Assembly (NCBI RefSeq): GCF_040581485.1
Contig: NC_090134.1
Coordinates: forward strand, 21,723,698 to 21,787,697
Length of the DNA stretch: 64,000 nucleotides
Source of the DNA: Linepithema humile
Taxonomy: Eukaryota > Arthropoda > Insecta > Hymenoptera > Formicidae
Reading direction: 5' to 3'
Shown: positions 22,202-37,200 of the stretch, in pieces
Layout: each line of letters begins with the position of its first letter
How positions within the stretch are numbered: the stretch's first letter is position 1
Translations under genes and position numbers: made by a program
The notes under the pieces: generated by a model
Database searches by the model: none
What the model was told of the DNA's origin: nothing
What the model saw: only the letters and a program-made list of their open reading frames with translations

Positions 22202-25200
22202 GATTGTGATTGCGGATGCTGTTGCGAGGTCGAATGGTCCGGATATTTGGATACTTCCAGGCTCGGATGATACTGCTCCATGGCGTGACCGATCGCAACG
22301 TTGGAGCAACGGGCGTCCTTGCCGCCCTCGTCGACGATGCACTGCGAATTCGGCATGTCCAGTTGCGACTGCGGCGGTGCGCCATAGTAGCGCAGATCGC
22401 TGGCGTAATTATGATTGCTGTCCAGCATACTCTGCGAGGACAAGCTCGAGTGTGCCACGCTCGTCGGATGCGAATACTTGAAATACTTTTCCAGCTGCAG
22501 CTGCTGCTGCTGATCATCCTCGGCGCTCATGACGGGATTGATGTGGCCGCCGAGGATCGTGTGCTGCTGTTGCTGCTGAGCACTGCCGGAGGACGCGTCC
22601 GTCTGATACTCTTGATGGTGCGGCATTTGATACCGGTGCGTCACTGCGCCTGTAAAAATTTCAAAGTGAAAATTTTTAATAAAATAGTTTTTCTTTGAGT
22701 TTATTTTCAGTTTATCTCAAGTTTAGTTTATCTTTTGACCTCAATCAAAATTAATAATTTAGACAGTTGACAGAATATACAGAAGATGGTCAAAATCTTG
22801 ACGTCCATTGTATTATTGTATTAATTAAAAAAAGATTGTAACAAGCAAAAAACATTTGGCGTTAGTTCGGTATCCTTGTTTCTTTATTTGTACAATAATT
22901 GATTTATTAATACGAGCCTATATATATTTTTATGTAATAAAAAATTTTTAATTTTGAAAATATAAAATGTTTTTTATAAAAATATACTAAATACAATTTA
23001 TTGTCAGAAAAAGTACAAAACTAAATAAAAGAAACAAGAGGAACTTTTCTGTCGATAAATTATTTCTTTCGCACTGATAACCGCGCAATATTGCCTTTTT
23101 CCCTATTAATATTTTCTATTGTTACAAAATCATTCGTTACTCTATTATCAAGTACTACAAATTTATAAATTTGGCATGTATAAACGAAAACACAGTACAT
23201 TACCGGAACAATTGTCAGCGGCTCCGCGGATTCCTATGGACTGCTGCCGATTGCACTGGATCGGATTATAATTGCTCTCGACGGTGGACTGCATCGAATA
23301 GTTCGTGCTCTTGGACGATTGCGTGTTGCTGTAATGTTGCAGCGATTGATCGTGCGGCGACGCGACCGGCGGATAAAATGTGCCCGTGACGGAACCGACG
23401 TTGTCGAAGCCGGAGCGCAACTTGTTGCACGACACCATCATACCGTTCGCTATGCCCACCGCGGCTATGCTCGTGGATTGTCTTTCAAAGTTCAAATAGC
23501 CCACCTAAGCGATCAAAAATATCGTAATATTTAAAATTGCCGTTCTCAGAACGTCGCTTTGTATTTCAATTAAATTCGAACTTGATACAAATAACATTTT
23601 TTTTTTTAATTATCTACAACTTCGCACACATTATTCGAAGATATACGTACGGATTTTTTGTACGTTAAAGTATCCGTATAACCGCCGGAATTCTGACAGG
23701 ACGATATGCTAGTGTTACTAGCGTGACCCGTGTGCAGTTGATTGTCGCTGCTCATGAAGGTGTATCGTTTCGCCTGATCCGTCATATCTCCGTGCTGCTT
23801 CGACGTGCCCTCCATCAGATCCCGTTCCGAATCCGGATTTTGTGACGGTAGATGCCCGCCGTCGCCTATTCGATTGTATCATTTCACAATTTACATTATC
23901 GCATTTGTAATTGTTTAATCACTCCAATTACGTCACATCTAATACCAGTGCTAATATTTTCATTACCGTCAGGCTCAGGACTGGCCACTGGAGATATGTC
24001 CGGAGTGTGGATAATGGGCGTGTAAGGGCTGCCGTAAAGCGAGTTGTTTTCCGATTTGTACTCCTGAATACCTTGCTGCTGCTGCTGGTGATAAAGGGAT
24101 GAGATCGGGGAGTGGCCACCCCAAGGGATCTGAGGTATGCCTTGGTAACTGTCCATCTTGGACCTAAATTTCGAATTGTATTTATAATAATATAATATCA
24201 GCCCTTCAATTATACAGCAGTATTTTTGTGCAGAGCAATCTGTAAACGGATCAAGTAAAACTAAAAAATGTTACATAAGCGTCCGTTGTACAATTAGAAA
24301 AAAATTGAAAGAAATTTATCCTATACTTCTGCATCAAAAGGTGATTATCTTAAAAAATTCACATATTGTTAAATTTCAAGTATAACGCCATGATGCTGCC
24401 GGCGTTTCACTTAAATCATGCTAGGATCTCTCAATTAACCGGCGGTTACTCGCACACGTACCTTCATTAGCGGAAAGTATCGTGCCGGTATCGACTTACA
24501 TGGAATGATGAATCGTCGGACCCGCCGGGTTGGACCTGCTGCCCGCGGTGTTGGTCGCCGAGGTTGGCGAGGACGGTGCACCGGGTGTCCGTTTCGCGTG
24601 CTTCCTACGCCGCGGCCGGTACTTGTAATTCGGATGCTCCTGCATGTGTATAACGCGGAGGCGCTCGGCCTCCTCGACGTACGGCCTTCTGTCTTGCGGC
24701 GTTAGCCCTCGCCATTTCTTTCCTGCGAGAACAAAGCTCCATCAGAAATAAAGAATGAAAGAAAGAGAGCAACGAAAAGCGTAAAATAATTAAGACACAT
24801 AGTACACAGCATGATTTTCTTACCATCGTTCCGAATCTCCCTTCGCCGCATAAACAGGCAAAATGTTAAAAATTTCATGAATTTATTTATTAAAGTAATA
24901 AAAAGTTTTCAGATTTATTCACACAATAAATAATATAAAAAAATAGATAAGTATCATTGCTTTAACACAAAACAAATAAATTATCCTCGAAATATCTTAG
25001 CAATCCGTAGAAATTAACAATAATAAAATTAGGAAACACAAGAAACAAAAATAAGAAATTGATTATTTCCAAAACTATATTTGTTTCCTTAAAGAAATCA
25101 AGCCTTGATCAAAATATCTTTGGTTCGCTATAGATATCCAGTTGAGTTTACAAAGCAGCTTAAAAAGTTCAGTCGAAAATAAAGCCTCCAATTAACTTTT

Positions 25201-28200
25201 CACTAAATTGTAACACGAACTGCGATGAAAATAAACATACGAAATACAAAGGGCCAAGCAGACGAATTCATCGAGCGCTTTTACATCGTTTAGCGACATC
25301 GGCGCGCAAAGTCACATTGCACGCCGCGATACAACAAATCCTCGCGAAAAACCCCGTAAATACTGCCGATAAATAAATTACGCTCCGCCTCGGCAATAAT
25401 GGGTCGAGCCCCGCGGTGTATCCATCTCGATATCCTGAATCTCGATAAAATCGGCCGGTTACGAGGCCCCTTTGGGCTAACGACGCGCTTAATTCGGCTC
25501 TCGCGGGAGAGAAGCGGCTCCTATCTCTTCTTCCGTTGCCCCGATACATACGCGCGGCGCAAAACGAGCACAGAAATGCGCTCTCTTGTTGCAACGCATA
25601 CGCAATGTACGTATATACACGTACGGATATACACGTATTACAGGTGGGCTTGGTCGGCGGCGGCGGCGGTGGCGGCGGCGGCGGCGGCGGGTCTCGGGTC
25701 TGACGACCAAGCCTGGAATCTGCCTCGGTTTGCGTTCAATATGCCAACATGGTAGGCCCGGAATATCATTAAGCGAGAGGCATAAGGGTTAATACGAACG
25801 TAAGATGTTCGCGACAAGAACGAAAAAATTGAGCGCGAGGCGGATGTATATATGGCGCGCGCGCGTACATATGTACAACGCAGGACCGTGCCGGTAAATA
25901 TATACAATATACATATATATATATATATGTTTATATATATATATATATATATATACATATATATATGATCCTGTATAGGTACATAGGCGCATGGGGGCGT
26001 AGATATGGGTGCGCCCGTGCCTTCAGCCAGCCACAAGGCACGAACCATTATTTCATATTTCATTTTGTATATTTCAACTCCGCAGGAGAGAGAAAGAGAG
26101 AGAGACGCTAACCCGGAGGACTCCGGAAGAGGGGGAGAAGTGAGAAAAAAACGAACGAATCGGTCGTTGCGGCGATCGTAATCGAAATCGCGCTCTTCGG
26201 CAGATCTTCCTCCACTCTGTTACGTCTCTAATATAATAAACAATTGCGGGGGAATGCGAAAACATTCCCCCGAATATTTTTACGACACGAATGATTCAAA
26301 TAAAAAAAAAAAAAAAAAAAAGAAAGAAGGGAGCTCCTCGAGGAAATCGCTTTTATCGCACAACAATGTTTTCCTACCGATTTCTTTCTTTCTCTCGATC
26401 GTCAGTTCGATCGTCCGACTTTTTCGCACGAGAAAGGAATCGAAAGAACGTCACGACAAAGAGAAACGCGGTTTTTCGGCTAACAATAAGTGAAGTTAAT
26501 TTAATATTCCGGGGCGCGTTCGCGATGAGTTATCTGGCGGTGATTCATCATCACACCCGCGCACGCCGCGTCCCACTGCGTGATGTCCTCGTTAAGTATT
26601 CTAATGGCTGGCGTGTACCTCTAATTTACCGCGCGCGCTTAGGCCGCCGAGAAGCCGGACGACTTCATTCATTTCGTATGTTTCCAAGCAAAAGCGGACC
26701 GACGCGCCGGATTCTCTTGTCTCGAGCTCTTCGCGATCCTTCGTGGTACTTTTCGCGTGTAATCGAGTGACGCGCAATGTCTCTCTTAAAACGCAGATGA
26801 TTTATACGGAAATAAAATTCTGCTTCGTACAGCAAAACTTCCATTTTTAACAAATGCATTCACTTCGTGTATCGAAAAAAATCGAGTGAATTTGTGCAAT
26901 ATTTAAATCGCGTGCGTGTGTATCGCTTTTCTTTGGACATTTTGTAAGAATATTCGACTAGCTAAATGTGTAAGCTTCAACAGACTTCCCGTGTCGCAAT
27001 TTCAGTCGTTTCGCGCAGAGAATCGCTCGCACAGATCTATCAGGACTGAGATCTAACGGTGAGAGCATAAATTAGCAGCGAGCATCGCGACAAATTACGA
27101 GACTTCTCCGATCGCGCTTGCCGAACGTGAAGTCGTCGCACATGTCAAAAGGTCCTTCTAATCGAGTCTCTCTCTCTCTCTTTCTTCGTGTCGCGCGCAA
27201 GAATCCGCGTCTCGAGCCGTTGACATTTTCCAGAAAGCTCGTTCGTTCTTCTACCTAATTAACGATTCCGCGGTGATTTACGCACGCGCCCATCGGTAAT
27301 TCACCCGGCCGGCGATCGGCGATTAAACTTCTCCTCTCTCCGTCCCTCCGGAGTGCCCAGGCACCTCGGGAATTTTGTTATAGTCGCGGGTGCAGGCGCA
27401 CACAGAGGCTGGCATGTGACATTTTCAGAATCGAGCGAGAAACTTCTCGCGCACGGCATTTAGCATGTAATTCCGTCGCAGAAGTTGGCGCTCGCTGCCG
27501 CTGTCTCGAGACTTTAATTACGCGGTTACGCGATGAATCCTCGGATTGAAATATTTTTCGCGGTAACATCGAAATTGCTCGTAAATCTATCGGTTCGTCC
27601 TTGAGCGGCTGATTGATACATTCGGTTTGAAAAAAGCGCTGTCGATATGGTTCGACGTTTTTAAATTATTCTTACACAATGTGCGAAAATATACACAGAT
27701 GTGTAGCAGAAACATTGCGATGCAATCGTCGATGAGTATTTAATTATTTGGAAAACTTTATCGAAATTCAAAAGCGAGTATTTTCTCCAGAACTCCGCTT
27801 TTATTTCGCAATCATTCAGCGAACTGTACTCATCTTCTCTACAAGTCTGAATAGCAAACGCTAGGAAATCTAAAAAATTTACGATTTTTCGCTGTGGAGA
27901 AATTTAATCGAGAGTGTCAGGGAAATCGGAAAGTCCCCAAGAAGTTTCTAAAATTTGAATAGACACCCTGCAGTTGCATGCATGCGGCGATAGTCTGCGC
28001 GCCGGAAAAGACGACGAGACGAAGAGAGCAGAGGAGGAGCGAGAAGGCCAGAGAACGAGGCCCACATCGGTGGAACCGCATCGCGCGCGCACCCCGCCCA
28101 ACCTGGGTCGCCCACTGTCACCATTAATAATACGTCTCCCGTCCTGTGATGTATCTCATCTCCCTCGACGCTGTGTGCGTGTGCGCGCCGCGTCGGTGTC

Positions 28201-31200
28201 CCGACACACCGACGCGTTCATCACCTGTACAGATGCAGGCATCGATGCACACGGCGCGTGCATCTGGGAGGGGTCATATATGCGACAGGAATTGCCATCT
28301 TTAAATTGTCGTTTTCTCGGATCCAAAGTTTCGAGATACGTTATTATGTTAGTCCTTCGACGCGTTCGAGGAATCTTTGAAATCAGCACGTTTATTTACT
28401 TTTATATAATATTTCAATTATATATTCGATCAAATTTTTTTTCTTCTCAATAGCGTTTAGAAATCTGAAAATTCTTTCGCAATATTTTATTTGCAACAAT
28501 AATTTCTTTAGTATTTGCAAAATCTTCATTGTTGAGTGATATACATCCAAGAGTTGATAAGAAAAGCGATGGAAAGATACCGGATAACTGATTGATAAAA
28601 TTAGACGCCAAATTAAAAATTAAAGTTCACGGAAATTTCATGAACTTGACGTGACGACTCTAACAGTGGCGTCCGCTTTGACAGTTTACTTTCCAGGACA
28701 AAGATGTCAGGTAGGCTCGTAGGTAGACACACAGTGTTCACCATTCAGACTCGCCTCGTTGAGTGAGTACAACCGACTTGAGTAGCACGTGGACGAAGGC
28801 GTCTTTCGCCTTCTTGTGTTCCGCGGACAATCAAACTTCCTTGCGATTCTTACAGCGCGAAGGAAAACTCGTATGTTTTCCCCTTTAATTGTCATTTTCT
28901 CTACACTTTCTATTCTTAAAATAAAACAATTTGACGAACAGTTGGAGAAAAAGAGGGAAGAGAGATAAACGTCTTGGATTTCTCGGTAAAGAACGGCTCG
29001 GAAAAAAACCGCGTGTCAGTCGTATCTCTTTCTTCAAACGCGTCAGGAAACCGCGAAAGAAGCGTTTCCACAGTGCCAGCGGAAAGACAGTGACATGCTC
29101 GCACTCGTCGAGAATACGCGCTCGTAGACGGCTACGCCGCGTCGTAATCGCCGTAAACTTCAGCCGAACTTCGTGAAAGTCGCGGAGGATGACTGACAAT
29201 CGGTGTGAGAAATCTCTGGCCGATTCGCCGAGATCTTGCACGTGGAAAGTTTTGCACGTAAATGCAAGTCTCATTTAATTTCATCATTTTTCAAATTTGC
29301 ACAGGCGCGGTTGAAAAATTCCCTGCGCCTTCGCGAACAAAGACTCAGATTGCCAATCGTCGCGTACCGCTCGAAATTCGTCACACCACTTGTAGATCAC
29401 CCTGTACATCGCGAGACGTATCGACACCGCGGCGGTGTCATACGAATTATCATATCACTCCATCTGTCATTTTTCTGATCCGCATGTAGGCGTGGTTGCG
29501 GGCGATTCACGGCCGAAGATCAACGGGAGGGACAAAAGTCGCCGATGAATCGCCCGTCGAGGCCCTCGCCGCGCTCGAGGGCTTCCTCCTCCCCCTCCCC
29601 CTTCAACCCTCCCGCTCCCTCGCCGCGACCCATGTGTGTATTTTCATAAATACAATAATTTATTTCTCTTCGCAACCGAGCGAGGATGGATGTTGCAATC
29701 TCGACTTCGTCGTCTTCGTCGTCGCCGCCGTCGTCGTCGTCGTCGTCGTCGTCGAGGATAGGTGGGTCGGTCGGTGCAAACGCCGTCGGAAGGTGAGGTG
29801 AGGTGAGGTGAGGTAAGGTAAGGTAAGGGTGCGGCCAGACTCCGCTCTCGACTCCACCTCATTACCCGGCATTCTATGCAGAGACCGCGCTTATGGCTTA
29901 TTATTGCTTTAGCTTAGCCAACCCGTCGGTTCCCTCGTCCTTCTCACCAGACGGATACATATGTGCGCGCGAGCTGTATACATACGGACACAATGTGTTC
30001 AAGTTGGGATACAGGGTGACGCACGCGAAGCGTAACAATTCAATTTCGCCGAAATCAGCAATTTCAGGAGAATACGAGAAGTTCTCGGATAGAGTTTACG
30101 CGACTCGAAAGAAGTTGTGTTCGTCACCGCCGCTCGAAGGTTTGCGATATCTTAAAGTTTTCCGATAAATTCATCATTTTCTTTACTGAAAATATTGTCA
30201 CAAATTTATAACCAATTAGATAAAGCTATGATTAAAGTGAAAAAATTATGCATAAACTTCCCTTTGTAAAAGAATTTTTCTAACAAAATATCAAAGCGAC
30301 GTAATCTAAATTATCTGTAAAATATTAATAATAGTTTTACATTCCTTTGATAAAATGCATTTTTTACGCGTATTATTCTGTTTCTTACAGGAATGTTTGT
30401 ACGTGCCTTCGCAGGTGAACTTTGTATAGAATGCGTCCGTGCATTCGTTCCTTTGACGATCCCTTCGCCCAGGCTCATTTTATATGTATGTGCAATTATT
30501 GGGCCCGATCTTGTCTCGCGGTTCGTTATGTCGCTTCGCCTACTAACAGACGCGGAGCGAGGTGGGTTTCTCCTCTCGTCCGTGCGTAAGACCGTCGCAC
30601 TTTGTCGGTACGAAATGCAGCTACCTCGAAGAGGAGGTTTAACCAAGTGCGACCATCGGCCGCTCGGTGATTTCGTAAAAACGATGAATGTGTAACTTGA
30701 AATAACTCGCCAACTTTTACGCACAGCGTGCAACGCGAACAAGAGACGCGCGCGCGCGCGCGTCCGTCGATGCCGCTAACCCGATTTGCGCGATTAAGTC
30801 GATCGTCGAACAACTTTACTAGTCGATGATTGCCAGATTGATGATGATGGTAGCGGGTTTAAATGCACTGGAGATCGAAACGAGTGTACTAATGCACGGC
30901 GAACGTGAGCGCGCGCGTGTATGCGGATGGTATAAAGAAACAAATGAGTTTCGTGATCGTACGAGAGGCCGATCTTGTCTCGGATTAATCGAGCAGCGCC
31001 GTAGAAAACGAACAAGTTTCTCCGTAGGTCGAATCCAAGTGTGGGAGAGAGAAAGAGAGAGAGAGAGAGAAGGGGAATGAGAAGGAGAAGATGGCATAAC
31101 GAGGGTAAACAAGTTTAATTGAAGGCACGGAGAGACTAGCTTCATTATCAAAACAAATCGAAAAAAAAAGACTTTCGGTAGGTATAAATTCATTGTGGCT

Positions 31201-34200
31201 CTGGTTGAGAAACGAGATTATAGACGATTCAACCGCGACGATAATTCGCGTTCACTGCGCAAAACTGGAGCGCATGTTAAGAGATGCAAAGAGGAAAAAT
31301 ATACAGCGACACGTTATCGATTATTGGCGCACCATAAATTGCCGGAACAAATTTTTAGCAATTGATTAGATTTTTTGAAGTAGATAAAACGCATTGCTTT
31401 ATAAATAAATAGCATTATTACGAAAAATCGTCGTTTCGTGCTTCGAAACAATGCAAATTGAGAAGAAATTCCGACTACGTATTACAATTGAGCGTAAAAG
31501 ATACGAAACACGTTTACATGTAAAAAAAATCGTACCGCGTAGTGTTATAAAAAAAATGCACAAGTTTCCTCTTCGATTTACGAGATATTTAAGAGTAAAT
31601 GTTCCATGTAACGTCTTCGTTACAGCGCTTTGCGTTATGCAGAACGGTTCTTCGGCGTTTATCGCGCCGGAATCGCGATCTGTTTTTCCGCGTAATAGCG
31701 AATTAGCCGATCGAGACCTATATATTCATAGTTGCGTTTAGCCTGCTCTGCAGCAGGATGTAGGTTGCCCCGCTTTAGATCGGCCGACCTCTCTTTTCCC
31801 TATGAATATTTTTACGAAAACGCAATTTACAGAGTGGGCAGAGCCGATTCCACTCTTAGAAGTTCATCCACCGTGCAGCCGAGGTGCTATTGTTCCGAGA
31901 GCCGCCCGATGGAGACCAAGAGAAGCGGAACGGGGCGGAGAGGAAGGGGAGGAGGAGGAGGAGGAGAAGGATGATATCGAGAAGGTGATATGTATATGTA
32001 TGCATGCACGCGAAGAAAAGCGGGCCTTTCCCTCGGATCCGCTCTCAGACCGAAGGCTCTTACGCACTTCTACCGCGCGTGTGTTAATTTCAATCGACTG
32101 CCAATCTTTTTCCAATCAATCCCACCTCGCGGCTATCCGAAAAGGTCAGCCGCGGCTCGGTACGGCTTATTACGTTTATTATCCCAATCCTGCTTATTTA
32201 TTATAGCGACTCGCGGGATGCCTGCGGCTAGGCTTTCTACGTCCGAACTGATATAATTTCGGTGAATTCAATCGACTTTCTTGACGGCAAGTTTCGTCAA
32301 ATTATCGTTATTCAGCGTTTGCGCAAAAAAAATTATCGAAAAATTTCTTCACTTTCCAGGCATATTTCTTCGTGTTTTCAGACTTTAGAATATTTCCACA
32401 TGCAAATTTAAAATTAATCTATTTATTGTGGACTTCTTAGTGTTTCCTATTCGTTAAAAATAAAATTAATAGTTTCAAAGATTAGAGTTGGAAAAGAATT
32501 CGAAAATATGAAAGTAACATCTTGAAATTTTAACTAAAATTTCTCCAAGGTTTCCTGAGAATTATTTCAGATGTTAAATATCTTGTAATTTAACTTTAAC
32601 GAGGAGTCTCTATTAAAAATTCGCTGTGCGAAGAGAAATAGCGCGTGGCTAGTGTCTACACGACCAATAATTTTCAATCGTCCCTTAAATCCAGCCGAGG
32701 TCGACGTTATCGGTCCTTCCGCACCGAGCACCATTATAGTGAGATATTGTACACGCAGATTCGTCGTTTAAGGGCCGCAAATCGGCCGCGTTCGGAAGAC
32801 AGTTTGGTACTTTATGAAAGAGAATTCTCGTATTCTTCTCTCAAGGAAAAATATATACAGGGTGTCTCGGAATCGTCTTCCAACTTTCAGATTTTTTGAC
32901 AAATCGATCTTTCGTTGGCAAAAGTTTCGTTTATAACTTTAAATATTCACATTGTACTCAACGATGCACCGAGCAACTTAAATTTCTGATAGTGCGAAAA
33001 GTACAAGTCGAAAGAAATTAAGAAAATAGATTTTATCAACTATTTGTGCCTTCGATATTTACTCGCCGACATTCTTTAGCTTTCAGTGCTGAATAATTGC
33101 GTGAAGCCCGACGCTTCGACGGCTCTAAACAACCGCAAACAACCGTTTGCCGTTTGCATTTTTGCCCAGCGTCTGCGAGATCGAAGGGACATACCATATA
33201 TATCTCTAAGTAGAAGGGGAAAGGAAGTAATCAGAGGTACTAAACTACGCGATACCGCGTTGGCAGTTAGAGCCCTGTATCTCCGCTGTCGCCGGTGGTA
33301 CAACGACGCCCGGTATTATTTGCGGGCTGCCACATTTGTCGTAGGTGGTCTCGCTGCGACACGGCGCAGTGGCGTCGCGCATAAACGACGAATACGGCGT
33401 GTGTGCATCTCGCCGTTGTGGTACTCCTACCGCGACAAAGCCGATTCCCGGCGGATAAACGCGATACTTACTCGCGACACCTCGTCGCGAATCAACATCG
33501 ACGCTGTCGTCGCTCCGCTAATTAACAGCGAAAATCGACTGTCGACCGGCACGCGATAAGTTGGAGACGCGTATTTCGCGGTGAATCGGGAAAGGTTGTA
33601 GATGCGATTCGTTCTCGCTTCGATTCGCGTTTTTCGAACTCGACACGGATTCGCTCCGCAGCTGAATGACAAATCTTCCCTTCGGATTAATCGCGAATCG
33701 TCACGTGCGAACAGCCGCAGTCTCGGGCGTTGACGCGTGATCGACGACGATATCTAAACTCGAGCAAAACGCATTAATTTCTAAATGTTGACGGACACGG
33801 GATCCACCGCGGGTTAACGGTTGGGGGAGAGCGATTAATAAAGATGCGCGGGCACGCGTGTCACCGGATATAAGGTGCCCACACGGCATCCATCGACATA
33901 TATGCGTGTATATATATGTCGCGCGTTGCTTGGCCCACACCGACAACGGGGAGAGACGCGATTGACGCTGTCTCGCATGCATACATGTATATGTGTATAC
34001 ATCTGCGCTCGTACTCTCCATATGAGCGCGCGTATGCGTACGCCGACGCAAAACACGCGAGCGCGCGGACGGACGGACGGACGGACGGGCTAACGGACGT
34101 ACGGACATACGTACGAACGGATGGACGGACGGACGAACGGATCGACACACAGCACGCGCATGAATATGTAGGATGTCTGGAAAGAAAAAAAAGAAGACGC

Positions 34201-37200
34201 AGGGGAAGGGCAGAAGCGGGGGCGGCGAGGGAGACCCGGCGTGCATAGTAATCGCAGCCGCGTCATGCCAATAACATCGCGCCGATCACCTAATGTTCGA
34301 TCGATAAACCTGACGGAGTTTTCTTTACTCCGCAACGATAACTCCGCGGCGCGAGGAAGGGGAACAAATGGGAGAAAAGAATGGGAAGGGGAGGCGGGGG
34401 AGGGGGGAGGATTAGTGATTTACGGGTTTGCTTGTTGGGCGAATAAAGAGGTAAAGGGAGAGAAAAAAAAAGGAGAAGAACGAGGGGGAGGAGAGCACGC
34501 GTGTACGCAGGCAGCACACGCGCGAGTGTAAACACATCACGATACGCGACGCGCGGAGCGCTGAAATGGGCACAAGTATAGGCAGGTAGGTAACGCACAC
34601 GAGGAGGAGAAGTTTACAATTTTCTGCACGACGGCCGCTTGATCGTTCAAATGCCAATAACGTTGCGGATGCCAATTGCCGATAATTCAAGGTGTACCTG
34701 CCCGCGATAACGCGGCCGAGCAACCGCTCGGCGCTGACAGATCGTTAGGCACCGGATGATAGGTTTTTGCCGAAGAGACACGTCGAGGAACGAGAAAGAA
34801 AGGAAAAAAAAAAAAAAAAAATGAAGAGAAAACCGCAAGATCGGTGCCGTAGTTTTAGGTTTCGCAAAATTGACGATTTGCGTATGCGGCAACGCATTTC
34901 TCGCATCGTCGTTGGAACATCCGCGCTCGCTTAAAAAGAAAATTGTTGCTGGAAATCGCAGGGACGATAATGCCGACGATCAAAGTCAGATTTGACGAGG
35001 ACTCGAACGGCCGCGACGCGATAAGAGAACGACTTCCCTATCTCGATCGAAGGCGCAGGTGGCTGGCGATACGAACGGGACCGCCGCGCGTTACATTCGC
35101 AAAACCGCTCAACGCCAGCGTCAGATTGTACCACGTATTCGCAATTTGCTATTCGCAATTCGCGATTTCTGCGCGAGAGAGAAAATGCGCCGATTATTTT
35201 ATTTTATCTCGCCAGTAATATAATTCTTTTCCTCGACATTTCCACGTCATTTCTACGCGAGCTCTCACCTTTCTCCTCGTCCCGTTAAACATCCACACAG
35301 CTCTGACTTTAATGTGTAATTAAATTAATTCCATTCGCCTGACACGTGCAATTAATTTAATGATAACGCACCGCCGCCGCCGCCGCTGCGAGGAGGATTT
35401 TTTCCTGCTTTCTTATTCCCAGAGCCAGTTTCCCGGCGGAAAAGTCTTTTCCCGCGAGAAGCCAACATTGTTTCCGTATACGTGTACTTTTAAAAGACCG
35501 TAATCTCGCGGCCCGATCTTCACCGCGCCCGAGGAGAGAAAATTTTTCCAACAACATGAGTACGCTCGATAATTACGTTTGAATTTGCGTTTCAAAAGAT
35601 ACAATGTTTTTTTAATAAATCGGCCGAACAGCTTAGCGTAGAGAATAGAATATATCAGCACTTTTATTGAAAGCGCTGGATTTCTAGATCCGCAAATCGT
35701 GGGAATTGATCCCTCGTTAAGAGAAGAAAAAGGCATTTATTCTCCGGTGATTTATTAATAGATTGAGTTTAAAAGACTTCTAGAGCAATTAACACGAATG
35801 AATGAGAAGTTTTCCAAGGGCCGTTATCTTATTTTTCTAGCTCATACGTGTCTCGCGTGTATATATTATCTCCGCTAGAAAAAACTGGCTTCAGTTTTTT
35901 TTTCTTAGAATACCGCTTTGACAAAGTTCGCGGAGGAAAACTCAAGAGATTTCCAAAAATACGCCGATAAGTGCATAGAAAATAATATGCGCACTCACCG
36001 AGCATCTTGCTGAGATCGGCATTGTGGAGATCCGGATTCTCGTCGGCCAATTTCTTGCGCTCGACCTTCGCCCAGACCATAAACGCGTTCATCGGCCGAC
36101 GTATCCGTTGTTCCTTCAGGCTCCTCTGAGCGCTACCGCCGCCGGGATGGCACATCTTCACTCCCGCGGGAATCGGCGAGATGCCCTGCTGGTATTCCAG
36201 CGACGGGCCGGAAGCCGCGAGCCACGGCATGTCCTCCAGCCGCTGCTGTGCCGCCGGACCGCTCAGCATGCTCGGTATCTGCTTTCAGGAAGTGGTATAT
36301 TATTGTAAACATTCTCTTGGACATTTCCGACGTTTATTGCCACACCGTAATGTCTCGAATATTCTGAAAACTGTTTCCGGCAATTCTGCGAAAATTCGAA
36401 AGGAGATGTCACGAAAAAAATATAACATTTTAACAAATATAAATTATAATAATTAATAGAAATATTATCATTTTTTTTTTTTAATCAATATGATACTAAT
36501 TATTGGAAAAAAATAAGATAAATTAACTTATTATTCAATCAAATATCCGATAAAACGCTGCTAGAAAATAACTGATAATTAATGACAAGACAAAACACAA
36601 GATTAATGAATCGATGCGTCTACGGCGCGCAGATTTTACTGTCGTACATCCGGTATTTCACGAGGCGATTTGACTGCGAAAGCATCGAGATTCTTTCGTG
36701 CATCTCCGAATAGTTGCGCGCGAACGAGTCGTCGCGAAGAACGTAGGTGTTTACAGCGCCGGTGTAAACGTCAGAGTAACGCGGATCTATCTCGAGAACG
36801 GCGTCTTACAAGAGTCTAAAGTCAAATAAAATGCGTACCGAGATGATTTGAGTATCGATGGGCATCGAGCTGTCGTTACCGTCGATACCGGAGTCGATGT
36901 CGTAAGCCCTCGATGTGGGAGTCGCGTAAAGCGAAGAATGAAGTGCCAGGAGTCCGGGCGAGCCGCCGTAACCGCTCACCGGCGGTGGTGGCGTCACCTC
37001 ACCCCTGTCATAATTGTCCAGCATCCTGCGAAAATCAAAGCAGAATGTATCTAGCTGTATTCCGCGCTGACGCGAATAAATCTTTGCACGCGTTTGTTAC
37101 GCTCGACTTTAACGTTTCTTTTTCCCTTCATTTTTTTTCTTATATTTTTCCCTTTCCGTTGCATACATTTTTTGTTAATCACAATATTGTCTGAATAATG

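Larger units (their letters stand above)
24723..35998. other. Sox15 intron 3 (splits the HMG box)
   Basis: About 11.3 kb. Much of it is CpG-rich with many microsatellites (listed separately). Long open frames on both strands occur because stop codons are scarce in GC-rich repeats, but none shows a domain, signal peptide or spliceable continuation. Isolated TACAGGGTG-type transposon-end motifs lie at 29398-29406, 30010-30018 and 32856-32866. Enhancer content is likely by analogy with other Sox loci but cannot be read directly. Confidence 0.7.

Noticed and set aside
22206..22698. Plus-strand ORFs across Sox15 exon 8.
   Set aside because: They are antisense frames of the polyglutamine-rich exon, including a Leu run from CTG repeats.
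29791..29828. Possible interstitial telomere repeat.
   Set aside because: The insect telomere unit is TTAGG; the units here are GGTGA and GGTAA.
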